Part shown: piece after piece, positions 36,063 through 49,600 of the stretch | Position numbering within the stretch: position 1 is the stretch's first letter | Layout: the number at the start of each line of letters is the position of its first letter | Source: Quillaja saponaria | Lineage: Eukaryota; Streptophyta; Magnoliopsida; Fabales; Quillajaceae | NCBI GenBank assembly: GCA_029379385.1 | Contig: CM055608.1 | Location: 21,822,350 to 21,886,349, forward strand | DNA length: 64,000 nt | Direction of reading: 5' to 3' | The notes under the pieces: generated by a model | Database searches by the model: none | The model's input: the letters and a program-made list of their open reading frames with translations, nothing else | What the model was told of the DNA's origin: nothing | Program-made: the position numbers and the translations under genes

Positions 36063-39000
36063 GCAACAATAACATAAAAGTAACAAGGAGCTCCGCTCCA
36101 TCCACATCATAAACAAGACAAATAACTAGTCTTTTACATAGTATGAAATTGGACACCCCACAGTTTTAGTGTGACTGCAAAATTTCATCATTGATTTCAA
36201 GGCTGAGATCCTGGAAAATACCTTGTCATACTCTGTCTGTAGGTCACTAGCTCGGCGACTTCATATACAAAACTCCTGTTACTAAAAAAATTCACAAGAG
36301 TTGAGTGAGTCTTGCGGACTCCGTGAGTGGAAAATCGTACCCATAGGGTACTAACATCTCTCAACACAAGTATATAACATAGATAATCAATTAACATCAT
36401 GTGACAATGTTCATGTCTTAATTCAAAATGCACGTACACATTTGTAATCATCATAAATTCACAACTTACATGATTCATAAGATCACAAATTAATCAGAGC
36501 AATCATAGTATACAAAGCAAACAGAGGGACAACGAGTAACCTAGCCTCACACAACAGTATCACCCCCACTGGTCATTTACGCGCCCGCACAACAGATTAA
36601 TCTCCATACATAATCTATCCCACCTGGGCTGAGCACTCAAATTTCTGAAAAAAAAAATATTTATCAAAATCAAAATATCTAAGGATTTCAAATCAGAACA
36701 TCCTAGGTGCACCTAGATCTTAGTTTCCGAAATAAACATCATTTCTCAGAAAAATTTCAATTTGTTGGCCCTTATTAAGCATAAACAATTTCAAACAAAC
36801 ATGATTTGAATAACTCACTAAAACATTGCACTTGCACATTTGTTTAACTACACATACAATTACACGTAATAATCTAGCCTCAAAGGTAACAATTAACCAC
36901 TCACCTTTAACCGATTGTATTCGTCACTTACACTTGCATTCACGTGTCTTATCAGGTTCGCATTAGGATCCGGAACTGAAATTTATATTTTCAAATAATA
37001 ATTAGTTTATAAACGTTATACTTATAATCTTTTAATTACTAATTTTGTACATAAACTTATATGTATTTCTTGAAACTAAGTATGTTTCAGTAGTTTAACC
37101 AATTTCTTGTAAGACACTTAATTCCATATCTTGTATGTATATTTTATATATACCTATCAAGAAATTAATACTAACTTATACTTTCAACATTTCTCATTTT
37201 CTAGCATTAAATCCAAGTTGAGTTACTCTTTTTAAAATTATCCAAGAGCTTGGATCATGCCATTTCAATATTAATACAATTAAATTTTAAAATTTTTATT
37301 TCCTTAACCATAATAACCACATTTCTTTATTCTTACTTTTAGACTATTTATTCAAGTTCACATAATACTTAACTCTTGTTCATGAGCTTTTTATTCAAAT
37401 TCAAATAACAACTACCACCAAGAATTAAATCTACCAATTTTTACTCATAAAGTTATAACTAGTTTCTTGTAAACATTTTATCAAACATTTTAAGTTTGTA
37501 AATTCCTTCAATTGATGTATGTGTATTTATACTATTCTGCTTATCCATTAGAGTAGCTTTTTCATACCAAACAAGCAAATAGTGAGTTATGGGGCTTAAA
37601 ACCTTATCTAGATCATAATATGTATATCTTGCAGCAACCATCACATGACCAAAGATGAACATCCTTCTTAGAAGCCTAAGGTTAGCACTATAGATGTGCA
37701 ATGTGACATTAGAATTTTCTTGTGCAAGAATATGCATCCCCTTTAACAATATAATTAGTATCGTGAATCATTTATATCTCTGTAATACATATTCCAACCA
37801 CTTTTTTGTATTCTTTAAAGGCTTACTAATGAAAGGTAAAAGTAAAACCAATCACAATGCACCAAAGACTCTTGAAAATGATGTCAAAAATTCACAAAGC
37901 GACTGTTCTCACCAAATAAAAAGAAAAATCATAGACTCAAATAATTGCAAGTTATAGATACAAAGACTTACTTAATGAGGTGAAAAGGGGGTAACTTGAA
38001 TAGAAATTGGAACTTCCATAGACATTCTAAAGGACAAGTGCCATCCTCCATCCTCTTTATTTTTGTCTATCTTGAGAACCACAATGTTTATGCTGCAAGA
38101 TCTAGTATAAGAAAAGAACAACGGAACACTGCTAATATCAAGAGATTCCAATAGCTGCAAGGATCCTCTTCTAATCAAATGTCAGTTAAAAACTAAGGAT
38201 ATGCCTCCACCTATCATAGTTCAACTATTACTGCCTTTCACTGAAAGAGCTCACAAAATTCTCCTATTGATTGTCAAAAATATATTCAACAAGAAATAAC
38301 GATCCTATTTATCTAAACTACTGAACGAGGCAACTGTTGTACAATTGTTATAGATGTGAAAACATACAACATCCTTAATTCAAAAAGGACCTCTAGATAG
38401 TTAGCTAACGAAACTAAGTAAATCAAATATGGGAGTCTCAACTGCCTGAAAACTGCAAAGTGTAATTACAAGGATAGAGGAATTTAGTAACAACCTCTCT
38501 TGACTAATAATTAGTACTTCTTGAAAATTAAGGAGTTACGAAGTAACAAAGAGAATAAAATACCTTGACTGAATTGTTATCAAGTTGAATAGCTTTCCAA
38601 AAATCTTCCTCTACTCTTGTCCAATCACATCAAACAAAGATATTAGCTTGGAATAGTTAGGTTCTTCATCAAATTTCATGATCACAACAATTTCAAGAAA
38701 TTGCTTAAGTAAAGGAAGGCAAAAGCAGCACAACATCTCAGGGGATGTTCCTATCTTCTTTTTGTAAACCATGAAGGACTTGTTATACCCCTGATACCCT
38801 TGCCATGGTAACCGCCCTTTATGAAGAAAGATGAAGGTATATGCAAGATATTCAAGATCATATCACTCTCGGCAGCCACAAGAAAAAAACTAGAGAAGTC
38901 TAGAATAGAAGCAAGTATGGTAGTGGAAAAAGGAATGAAAGCAGGGGAAAATCGGTGACTCCCTCTCAAAGTTAGAATGGCAAAAAATAAAAACAGGGCA

Positions 39001-39902
39001 TCCCAAACAACAAGCTTAGCTGGCAAAATTTTGAAGGGAAAGAAGATTAAGTCGATGGAAGGAAAGAGCTAGAAAAATCATGTACAGGGGAGTAAAAATG
39101 GGGATTAGCCAAGGGTAAGACAAAAGAAAAATAAAGAAATTATAAAGTCAATGGTCAAAAGGTTAATTATGTGGTATATATTGACTTTTATCCTATGTTT
39201 TAGTTTCTTAAATATAGATACATATTATTAGTTTTAAATTTACCTTTCTGATTATACACTTGCTACACACAAAAAATTACACACGTAACTTTTACATTTT
39301 AAATTTTAATATATATATATATATTATACATTAATTCTCCACTCATTTGAATTTATTTTATAATGTAAATTTATACATTGTATCTTAGAACTCAATTTTT
39401 CGATATCGAATTATGACAGTTATAACAAAAGTTCATGAATTTCTTTCTTTTCTACTCTGTTTTGTTTGATGGAACAAAAGTTGTCGAGTCGGTAGTGATT
39501 CCCATACATGAAGCCATGACTTGGATAAAATGGTTGCACGGCCAAGGTGAAGAGGGACGTAGAACCAGCTAGAACAGGGGAGGGCAAAAAGGAAATCAAG
39601 GAAAGCAAAGGTGGTCCAACCAAACAATACAAAGACGAGAGAAAGAAGAAAATAAAAAGTAAATCAAGTCAAACATTCAAGGCTTGAAAATATGTGGTGC
39701 ACCATTATTCATAATTATATATATATATATATATATATAATTACTCTCTTATTTTAATTTATTTCATGAAAATTGATTATTTACGTAATTACAATAATTT
39801 ACATACAGTATTTTAAAATACCCATTAGAATATCAGGTTATAACATTTTAAGACTATTATGTATAATGTTATAACTCGGCTTTACCATATCGGGTTATAA
39901 CA

Positions 39903-40455
39903 TCTTCATCCCAAGAATAGGCAACTATTTATCTCCCTACCTGGTTTCAGTGGCATTTGATGCTTGTTACGATGAATTCTATATAAAGAGTGATAGGTAA
40001 CCTTGTAAGTGGACACCTCAGTTTGAAGGGTTTATTTTCATCATGTCTGGTGTGAAAGGTGAAATGGGCAAGTATAAGTTGCATGGTAAGGATATTGCTA
40101 CAACAACGAATCTGAAGCCCACTATACAATAATTCATGAGCAGAACTTTTGTGTTGGCTGCAATACTTGAGGATGATCTAGACATGCTAGGTGTTGAGGG
40201 GTTATCTTTGAGGTACATGTTTTGGAATTTTCTTATGCTGCAGAAGGACCTTCTGATTGCTAGCAAGGTAATTATCGTCAAGCAGTGTGTGAAGCAAACT
40301 ATTATGTGGGTTAATGATAAGCTTTCTTGGGTTCACAAGCTATGATGACTACAGTTTATGCTATCACATTGGAAGGTTGCAGTCTCGATTGCCTATGTTT
40401 TGTTTACTCAATAAATTTAGTTGTTTTTCTATCAACACTTGGACAAGTGTTGTCT
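39903..40455 (+). pseudogene. Unidentified captured sequence (F6) before the purine tract
   Basis: After the L3 target site the plus strand reads VAFDACYDEFYIKSDR, a stop, then CKWTPQFEGFIFIMSGVKGE and MGKYKLHGKDIATTTNLKPT, another stop, then LAAILEDDLDMLGVEGLSLR. It is protein-like but unknown to me. It is not copia RNase H, which would normally sit here next to the 3' LTR. Confidence 0.4.
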
Positions 40456-40467
40456 GTGGGGAGTATT
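40456..40467 (+). other. Polypurine tract of the composite element
   Basis: GTGGGGAGTATT immediately before the TGTTAGATAC LTR start, as in copia elements. Confidence 0.65.
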
Positions 40468-40730
40468 TGTTAGATACTTTTCATAGCCAATGGTGTAATT
40501 GTAATTGTAGTATATTAGTAAGGTTAATTCTGTCTTTACAAGTCTAGTCAGTTGCAGCCAGATGCATATTAGGGGGTGCGGCCTATATTGTTGTTTTTGT
40601 CCATAACTTTTAATGAGCTCTATCCTCCTACCTCTTGGATTCTCTCTGCTTTCTCCATCTAATTCTATCCCTTTCTCTTTCTTTTATCAAATTCTCTGAC
40701 TTACCTATATATTACAAAAAATATCTAACA
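40468..40730 (+). repeat. 3' LTR, copia type, partner of 6785-7034
   Basis: Same ends and order as the left LTR, with scattered substitutions and a few small indels. Confidence 0.85.
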
Positions 40731-41410
40731 AACCGAGTCCCCATTTCTATCTCTCCTACTCTCTTCCTTGATCTGGTTTTAATTTGGAAATATTAGGGAT
40801 TTAGTTTCTGAAAATCACTGACCCCAAAACAAATAGGTTCAAAGCGTTCAAACCAAATAGTACCGAGTCCTTAAAATCCAAAATCACTAACCTTTTTTTT
40901 GCATAGAACCCTAATTGCATAAAACAGCTACTAATTGGGAGAAGTTTATTACCAGAATCCAAACACAATCCCAATTCAAGTTTTGGCTCAACCTCACCAG
41001 GAGTTCTCCCATGCAACAACCAAGATGGGGTTTTCTTCTTCATGTTCGTGGTAATAGTAAAAATAAATAAAAGCAAGTGTATATTTTTCATTAAAAAAAA
41101 TTGAATGAATCAAATGAATTGAATTTTTTATAAATCAGACTAATTTTGATAGAAATTTAAAATAATAAAAAGTTACAAAAATCTAATTTACAATTAATTG
41201 AATTCTTGTAAATTGTGGATTCCAAATACATGATTTTATTAAAATTTATTTTGAATAAATTCAATTCTACAAATATTTTGGTTCAAACACAAATTCAAGG
41301 GCCTGTTTTGTGCTTGTTTTTTGAAGCAGTTAAGCAAATAGATAAACTTCGTGCTGCCTACAAAAATGCGTTTAGGATTTGATGCCAACACTTACAATGT
41401 GTTTAGAAAC

Positions 41411-41449
<39 letters not shown>

Positions 41450-43286
41450 CAGTTAATTGAAAATAAATTTTATATTCAAAAAATAAATAAATTAAATAAA
41501 ATATATTTTAAATTGAAAATTTTCTGAATTCTTCACAAAATTAGTGTGATTTCAAATTTATTTTAGATTAGTAAGTACTAATGGTCACACATAAATGATA
41601 ATTTTATCCTCATAATTTTTATACCTTAATAAATGGCACTTTATTTTTATTATTTTCTACAACTTAAATGATAATATTACTCTTATTATTTCTCATAATT
41701 TTTTTTATGTAATTACTGAAATTACTAATTTATTCTAACATATCTTGTATTATAGGACAATCATTTCAGTTAACTACTGTTTGAGAACCTCAACTTAGAA
41801 CTCATCATCAAAATAGGCACTCGTCTTTTTCTTTCTTTTATTATATGGTTTAAGGCACTCACATTTCTTTTTTATATTATTGGAGGCACTTTACCAAAAA
41901 TTGATGAATATAATTACTGAAAAATGGTGACATGTTAATTTTCTACACATTATAATGTTTTTCTCTCTTTTTTGTATATCAATTTTTATTTTATTTTTTT
42001 AATTATTTTGTATTTAGCAAAATTCTTAGTATTCACTATTGATGATTATAAAATGACTGCATACTTTTTTTTTAATTACTATTATTTTTGTTCTTTTACA
42101 AAATCTTTAAAATACATATATATTGCAAAACATCAATTACATGATTGTTTTTCTTCTTTTTTAAATTTCTTATTTTTCTAAGGTTAGCCTGCCTAAAATA
42201 AAATTTGATGAATATATAAAAAAAATGTTAAGTTTTGCATAAGATTCAAAAGTTTTATCTCATGATATATAATAATAAAAATTAAAACGTGAAAGAAAAT
42301 AAAATTTTCATGTTAGTTTATATTATTTTAATATTCATGTTAAAAAATTAGTAGAATAACCAACGAAATGTTAGAAAAGAAAATGACATATTAAGATAAA
42401 AAAATATGTGCAAAAATATTACCATTTTACTATTTTTCTGTGACTATACTTACCGATTTTTAGTTGATTGTCTCTCTAAATTGAGATTATTAGAGATTAT
42501 TAAATGATAATCAACTCTTGAATAAACATAAAATAAAATATCACTTATATCTTTTTAGCCTTGTTATTTTAATGATATTTTAATTAAAAGAATTAGATAG
42601 TTTAGAAAAAGTAATGAAACTAAAATGAATTTTTCGCATAATTGAACTGGATTGTAAAGGATTGTAAAATTCACAAACCATTTCAAATTAAATCTATTTT
42701 TTATTTGAATCCATGAATTCTATTTCTTATTTGGTTGTCGAAAGGTGCGGCCTTCAGGAATTCCTTTAGCTCAGACATTCAATATAGAGCACCAATACAT
42801 AGAAGCTTATTTCTACTATACATGCAAATGATTGAGTAGTCCCACCTCTTGCAACCAAGCCCTTCTTGCTAACACAGCTAATGCATTCAAACAATCCTAT
42901 CGCCTAGATCTAGATGAATGCATTCGATAATTGCTTGCTTCAACTAATCATGCTACCTCAAAGATTTGAAGAATGAAATACATGTTATATAAAGCAGCAT
43001 GCTTTCACTTTCACCTGAGGAAATCAATGAACTGAATCACATGTATTGCCTTTTTGTTTTCTTTTCCTGATACATGACACCCCACTTTGATTTCCCCTCC
43101 CAGTGAAAATCTACTTACCATATTCCCCTTTTATATAAAGCAAAAATCAAGGAAAGAACTGAATCAACATACCACAGGGTCCTCCAGATTCCAATTCATT
43201 TCCTTTAGCCAAGGTCAATTTTATTACAAATGACTGATTCTGCGTTAGGACTATAAAATTGTAAACACTCCAGACCCACTGGAGAT
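40731..43286. other. AT-rich intergenic DNA downstream of the GalT-like gene
   Basis: No gene recognised. A 96-codon minus-strand frame at 40801-41091 resembles no family I know and is probably chance. A (TA)n microsatellite lies at 41413-41446. 42720-43200 is less AT-biased and may be the distal flank of the gene. Confidence 0.5.
41413..41446. repeat. (TA)n microsatellite
   Basis: Uninterrupted TA repeat. Confidence 0.95.
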
Positions 43287-43292
43287 TTTATT
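43287..43292 (-). terminator. AATAAA poly(A) signal candidate
   Basis: Minus-strand AATAAA 87 bases after the stop codon of the GalT-like gene. A second one is at 43220-43225. Confidence 0.5.
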
Positions 43293-43378
43293 TGCATAAG
43301 CGCAGATATTTGATGACACAACCACGTCCATACCCCTACTACAACTTGTAATAAGTTCTGATTTTATCTACCACTACA

Positions 43379-43642
43379 TTATTCAGACTCTGGAATATTA
43401 ACTTCCCTTAAAACTTTTGCAGCATCCTCTGGAAATACAGGATTTATGTAACACCCAGTTCCAATCTCAAAACCTGCTACCGTGGCCAATTGAGGTACTA
43501 TCTGTATGAACCAATGAACATATGGCTGTGAACTAAAATCTTGAAGAGGAGAAGTGTGAACCATAAAATTAAATGGTGGATCGTTTAACTGCGAAGACAT
43601 CTTCCTCAGCATGAGTTTTAATAAACTTCCAAGATCGGCAGA
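43379..43642 (-). CDS. GalT-like gene, exon 3
   Basis: 87 codons plus stop after the acceptor CCATACAG/TCT. Starts SADLGSLLKLML and ends REVNIPESE. Carries His302. Confidence 0.93.
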   Translation of the reverse strand, partial: SADLGSLLKLMLRKMSSQLNDPPFNFMVHTSPLQDFSSQPYVHWFIQIVPQLATVAGFEIGTGCYINPVFPEDAAKVLREVNIPESE

Positions 43643-46600
43643 CTGTATGGTGTCAGTAAGAAGGCTATAAGTACACAAAACACTGAAATTGAAGCTCAAT
43701 ATAAACAACTATAACCAGAGAGAGAGAGAGAGAGAGAGAGAGTGCAAAATACATACAGACTAGTCAGGTTAGCCACAAACGAAGTGGTCAAAGAAAACAT
43801 TTGACATTTCAGCATTAAGTGCAAGGCAGTAACAATCCAAAATTCAAACACATCTGCCAACTTCATCTAACCAGTGGCATTCCTAAGGTTATATATGGTC
43901 CAAATACTTTATCACGTAGTTCAAAGTTTATGTTACTCACTATGTAATCAATCAAGATGCAAGTCAGAAAAATTTAAGAGCACCAAGAATTACCTTCTTG
44001 TCATCTAGTTTGCAGAAATGAGCAGAATGATCCTGGGGTGGGGAATGATCCATATCTCAAAAGGGAAATGTAGCAGCAAAAGGAACAACAGAAATGAAGC
44101 AGGAAGAAGCATCAATCAAAATATCCTCTAACTGGGATTCACAAAGGCAACACTTACTCTTTAGATCAAAGTACTCCTTTAGACAGTCCAAATGGGTACT
44201 AGTTGAGGGAGAAGGTGGGGTTTCTTCCTTTGTATTTGCTCCCTTCTTTAGTGGAATTCCTGCTTTCCCATATGCTGCTTTTTGTTTGCAATTGAATTTC
44301 TATTGGAAGTTGTACAAGGAAGGGTACTGCTTAAGAGGGAGAAAGGTGGGGTTGATTTAAAGGAAACGGGAAGGAGAAGAAACTGTTAGAGCTCTCAAAA
44401 TTGATAGTGGAAAGGCTCGACTCCAAGTCCTTGTTTGAATGTTGCTGATAGTTTATATGTTTGAAAGTTGAAACGTAGCCTAAACTTGCCATGAAAACAA
44501 GTAGGCTTCGATATCACATCACATACAAATTGGCTTGTGTTTGATATCTTGAGGCCATATTTTATAAACATTTTTTTGCCGAGAAGGCATTATTTTATAA
44601 TCAGTACAAACAAATTATTCCTCAATGGAATCTCCATCCCCCTTTCTCTTCTCAAGAAAACCTTGCCCTGAAACCTATACCATCTCTCTTGTTGGCATTA
44701 TACCAAACAAGAGCTATAAGCCCATAACCCAAAGTAAATAAAATTTAGTTAAACCCCATTCTATTGTTTCAGTTTCTAAGTTTTTTAGTTAATTTAATTT
44801 TTGGCTGGGAATACATGAATTCTGTTACAGAAATAACTGTTAAAGTGCAACAATCTATATATCTTGTGACTGATTATTAAACTATTCACATTAGAAAAAA
44901 TATCACTTAATCAACAAATACTTCCTAATCAATAACTAGTAAGCAACTTTAAGAAAACAATATTTGCATTGGTTAATTTGAACATAGAAAATGGCCCAAA
45001 GGCCATTATTAGCAAAACCAAAAAATGAAACCCAAGGCCATAGTATGAGTCTATGACAAAAAATTAGAGTAGAGGAACTCTACGCAGGTAAGAGTTGGGG
45101 GTGCCTACTTGCTGTACTTGCCCTCTCAACCTCTGTTTCTCTCTTGCTAAGTCAAACACCTAAATCTATAGTCATAAAGGCCTATCACCTGGAGGAACAA
45201 TGATGATCCAGATCCAAACAAAATTCTGTTTAATGGTTAATATAGACAATTATCTAAATGTTGAAATTAACTGACATACTTAACTTTTTCCTGTTAATGT
45301 TTTGAAATGAGTAATAAACTAATAAATTATTATGTAGATGTGAAGTTCCAAGTAGCTATCACGTTGCATGTGAATCAATCATGTTTCAAAAGATATATGG
45401 GACAAAGACACAAGTTATTACAATATTTTTCAAGTTGGCAATCTAACAAGAGGAATTATCTTTGAAAGTCTTTTGGAAATTTTAAGTTCTTGATTTCTTC
45501 GTTCTTTAATTTCTCCAAATGATGATGATAAATGTGATCATCACCAGGGTTAAAGATATTATAAATGTAAATAAAAAAATAATGTCTAATCACAAAAGTG
45601 AAGATGACCTTGTATTTTGCAGGACTTTTTCTCTGAAAATTAAGACAAACAGAATTTAAAATGTTTGTTGCACACAATCCTGATTTTCAGATTGAATATA
45701 AAATCTTCAGTCCTCAATTGCAATGACGTCGAAGATCATCTTGACATGATTTTTGACAGTGAACTCATATTTTTCTCCTATTTTCTTCAGTACAGCCTCT
45801 TGGCCCCTCCATTAGTAGCAGAAACTATCAACATAGAGAGGGATTTTGTGCAAATTTAGGAGTCTAAGTTGAATAGAAGAGAGGAAGGTTCATGTTGAAA
45901 AACTATAACGCTTTCTACTCTCATGAATTGCTAATCTTATCCAGTGAAAGACCCCTATTTCATAATTGAAGCATGCACCTATCACTGAGGACCTTGGAAG
46001 CTTACGTACCATTTGACAAAGCTGTTGGAGAGGGATAAGACATTTTGACAGAAATGGTTGTTTCAAGCATTCTAGAAAAGGAAAACATGAATTGTCCAAA
46101 GAAACTATTTGACACTTCAGTATACAGGCAAAAATAAATAAATTTAAACACGTCAGCCAACTTCATCTAACTGTGTTCATTTCCACGTTCTTCGAAGGTT
46201 ACTCATGGTATGTAATTCAAAATTCATGTACTCAGCTATTCTGTATGGAAACTTCAAAAACGAATTCTGCAATTCATATCTCATATGAATCATCTTATGG
46301 CTTTTGGCAATCTATAAGATATCAACCAAGATGAAGTTCAGAAAAACTTAGGAGCACCAAGAATTACCTTCTCATCATCTAGTTCGTGGAAATGTGCAGA
46401 GTGATCCCGTGGAATGATCCATATCTCAAAGGGAAATGAAGCAGCAAAAGGAACAACAGAAATGAAGCTGGTAGAAGCATCAATCAAAAGATCCTCCGAT
46501 TGGGATTCACAAAGAAAACATTTCCTCTTCAGATCAAAGTACTCCTTCATACCGTCAAGACGAGCCACAACAGTAGGAGGAATAATAGGAAGAGCCACTA

Positions 46601-49600
46601 TCTGACTATGAGAGTGAGTCATTGACGCCCCGGCTGAAGCACCATGGTTTTTAAACACCTTTTGAAGAATAATATCATTGTAAGTAATACAGCAGTCTTA
46701 CATCTACTAAAGTAGTAGAAAGAATAGAACCAAAGGAAAAAAAAGGACAATTTAGGGGGGAATACAGAACTCTGTAGTAAAGATAATTAACATTGGATAA
46801 TGGATCACAAAATGCAGGAATGATATTAATTACATTCAAAAAGAAATTACAAAAAAAAATTGTATAATTGTATCATGCAATTATCTGAGATTGGGTGTTT
46901 AGCACAAACTGTTCTACCATGGCGTGAGACTAGAGTCTCCAAAATTTGCAAATACATTATACTTCAGACTAACAATAACAATGTGTTGGATTTTTTTTTG
47001 TTGGTTTCTCCAAGGTATCCTTTTTTTTTTTTTTTTTTTTTTTTTTGGTTTCTCACAAGTATCCTCACCTTTTAGGTGTGAGCCTAATCTCGTTCAGGGT
47101 TTGTGACTGCCCCTCCCCACAAGTGTTGGATTTAAATACTAAGTTACATAGGAGTATTTTAGTTATAAGAAAAGAAGATTTTATTGAGAAAGAAAGGAGT
47201 ACAAAGGACAACAATAAGTTCTCAAAAGTATAAAAAAATACAAGTACAAGCTTAAAACATTAAAGCTCTACAATCACATTGTCTATCTACTAGAAGAATG
47301 CCCCGAAAGGCCTCTAAGAAATACACCAAAGTGAAGCTCGAAAAACAATCTTATCCCAGATAAGTTGTCTTGGTAAACGACGATCATGGAAGATTCTCGC
47401 AACATGCTCCAACCAAACTCCCCAAATGACCGCAAAGAAAGAACATCTCCAAAGACTGAAGATGTCCTTATTCGTGCCAAAGTTCCGATAATGAATCATC
47501 AAAAAATCTTTTAAAGATCCTGACCAAACCCAAGGATATTGAAAATGTCAAATAGCCTACACCAAATGATCCAAATAAAAGAGCAATGAAGAAAGAGATG
47601 CTCATTAGTCTCACAATCTTGTGAATACATCACACAAATAGCAAGTGATAGTATCTTTGATGGTTTCCTCATCTGCAATAAACTATTAGTGTTGACTCTA
47701 TTACATATTGTTGTCCAAACAAAAGCTTTAACCTTAAATGGAATCTTAGCCTTCCAGATAAATTTATGAAGTGGGAAAGAGAAAGCATCAAGGCCATGAA
47801 TACAAAAACTATAATATAATTTACAACAGAAAGATCCTGAAGCAAGAGACCAAATCCAAGTATTAAGTGTATTAGAGAAGCAAGTAGGAGCAAGAATGTC
47901 TAACAATTTTGTAAGATCAGAAACATCCTTATCATTCAAACCTTTAAAGAAATGAAAATTCCATGTAATATCTTGTCCCTCCCAAGACATAAAAAGAGGA
48001 AATTGGAGCAAAATGAAAGATTGAGAGATGATAAAGCCTAAGATAAGTGACAGCAAAAGACTCATTTCCTATCCAAATATCCTACCAAAAATGAATACGA
48101 GTACCATTACCAGCTTTAAAATAAAAATGAGGAGAAAAAAGAAGGACCCCCTAGGAGATAAACTTCCAAGGGCTAGCATGAGAAATACTCCACCAAATTT
48201 TGGCATCCCATCCATTCCAATAAAGGTCGAACTTTCTCTTAATCACCATATGCTAAAGCGCAACAGATTCTCGAGGAAAACACCTTAGCCATTTACCCAC
48301 TAGAGAAATGTTTTTGGACATTTACCCACTAGAGAAATGTTTTTGGACACCAATTTAGCAATCCCTAAGCCACCTTTTGACTTATGCTTACAAAAAAGAT
48401 CCCAGTTAACCAAGTGGTCTCTCTTAGTCTCTCATTCTCCTGACCAAAGAAAATCCTGCATAAGACGTCTAAAGTATTAACCACCTTATCCAGAATTTTA
48501 AACAAAGAAAGGTAATAGATGGGAATGCTAGAGAGGCAATAGTTAAGAAGAATAATCCTACCCCCTAGAGAAAAAAAGGCATCCTTCCACCCATCAAAAC
48601 GCCTAGACACCTTATAGACAAATGGATCCCAAAAAGAAATAGAGCGAGGGTTTCCACCAAGTGGAACACCTAAGTAAGTTGGAGGGAGGTTTTGGATGGG
48701 ACAACCAGCTAAAGAAGAGTAATTTCACAACAAATGACAAGCCAAATTAACCCCAGATATGCTACACTTAGTTAGGTTAACTCGGAGTCCAGAAATGTGA
48801 AGGTATAAGACATGTTTAAAACAATCTATATTTTCCTCAAGAAAGGGAATAGTATCATTAGCAAACTGAAGATGGGAGACCTTCACATCCTTATAACCGA
48901 TTTTCATACCCTGAATTTCACCTCTTTAGAGAACATTCTAATCAGAACATAGCGCAACCAACCCCCACACTGTCATTGACTACTACCGTTGACCAACATT
49001 GACTAGAGAAGAAACCTGAAATTTTTGGGACATAATTTTTTACAGCCCTCTACTAACCAAAACTCCAAAATTTTGTCCCAATATTCCTTCGTTTGAAAGG
49101 TTAAATTCATGTTTTCTTGTTGGTGACCTAGATTTTGCGATCTTTGAAATTTCACGGTCTAAGAAGTTTTCAGCTGGTTTGATCTACTTATAGGGCTCCC
49201 TTGGAAGGATTGGCCACGGATTTGGAAGAGAAAGAGGCTTTGGAGGGTGTTTGGTTTGTGTTGGCTGGTTTTTGGGTATGACTTGTGTTGTTAGCTGTTT
49301 TTGGGGCTGGCTGACTGTTATTGTGCAGCTGGTTTCTTAGTGTACTATTTGTTGGGGTTTTTCCTTCTTGTGGTTCCTTTTTGCTACGGATTGAATCTGA
49401 TTTGAATTGTATTTCTGTGCTTTCAGATGGTTTCTATCACTCAAATTGGTTGCATCCTCTACTCTATTTTTGGTTTTTTGTTGGGTGTGTTTTGTCTTTT
49501 GTTTTTCTTCTCTTATGTTATTGCTCTATAGTTTTGTCCTTTGTGTTAAAAACCTACACTTCAAATTTTTTTTTTTTTTTTTTTTTTAATTGTCGGTAAA

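Larger units (their letters stand above)
20903..39902 (+). repeat. Solo LTR L3, split by the CACTA element
   Basis: Left part 20903-21157, right part 36063-39902, about 4.1 kb in total, the same length class as L2 and L4. The start is mutated (TAACGCATTCCTCATGG aligned gap-free with TGTCACACCCCTC), and the end is ATATCGGGTTATAACA. Flanks CCTTC (20898) and TCTTC (39903) give a 4/5 duplication. The sequence ...ACAC at the CACTA left border rejoins GCAACAATAAC at 36063 exactly as in L1 and L4. A second end-like motif (GACAGTTATAACA, 39427) lies inside and is unexplained. Confidence 0.7.
6785..40730 (+). mobile_element. Candidate gene-fragment-carrying LTR retroelement (copia-type LTRs) inflated by nested insertions
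   Basis: Seen: a 250-bp repeat at 6785-7034 and a 263-bp repeat at 40468-40730, same strand, both starting TGTTAGATAC and ending TATCTAACA. The left copy is followed by a perfect iMet PBS; the right copy is preceded by GTGGGGAGTATT, which fits a polypurine tract. After removing the elements recognised between them (7180-10768, 12832-20415, 20903-39902), about 4.4 kb remains, and it encodes cellular gene fragments rather than copia gag-pol. Known precedent: plant LTR elements such as maize Bs1 carry transduced gene pieces. Inferred: this is one element. Against it: flanks TACTG and AACCG agree at only 3 of 5 bases, and the LTRs have diverged appreciably (roughly 15% by eye). Confidence 0.55.

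Noticed and set aside
39415..39427. Second LTR end (GACAGTTATAACA) as the end of another nested L copy
   Set aside because: No matching start was found, and total L3 length already fits a single copy ending at 39902 with a better target duplication.
40801..41091. 96-codon minus-strand ORF
   Set aside because: No domain, no splice partners, AT-rich intergenic context; probably chance.
44094..44360. 88-codon plus-strand ORF as a separate gene
   Set aside because: Its first half is the antisense of the duplicated exon-2 fragment.
49321..49599. Hydrophobic 92-codon ORF that looks like a membrane protein
   Set aside because: T-rich sequence in a retroelement interior gives Phe/Leu/Val runs by composition; it ends in a poly(T)-encoded Phe run.
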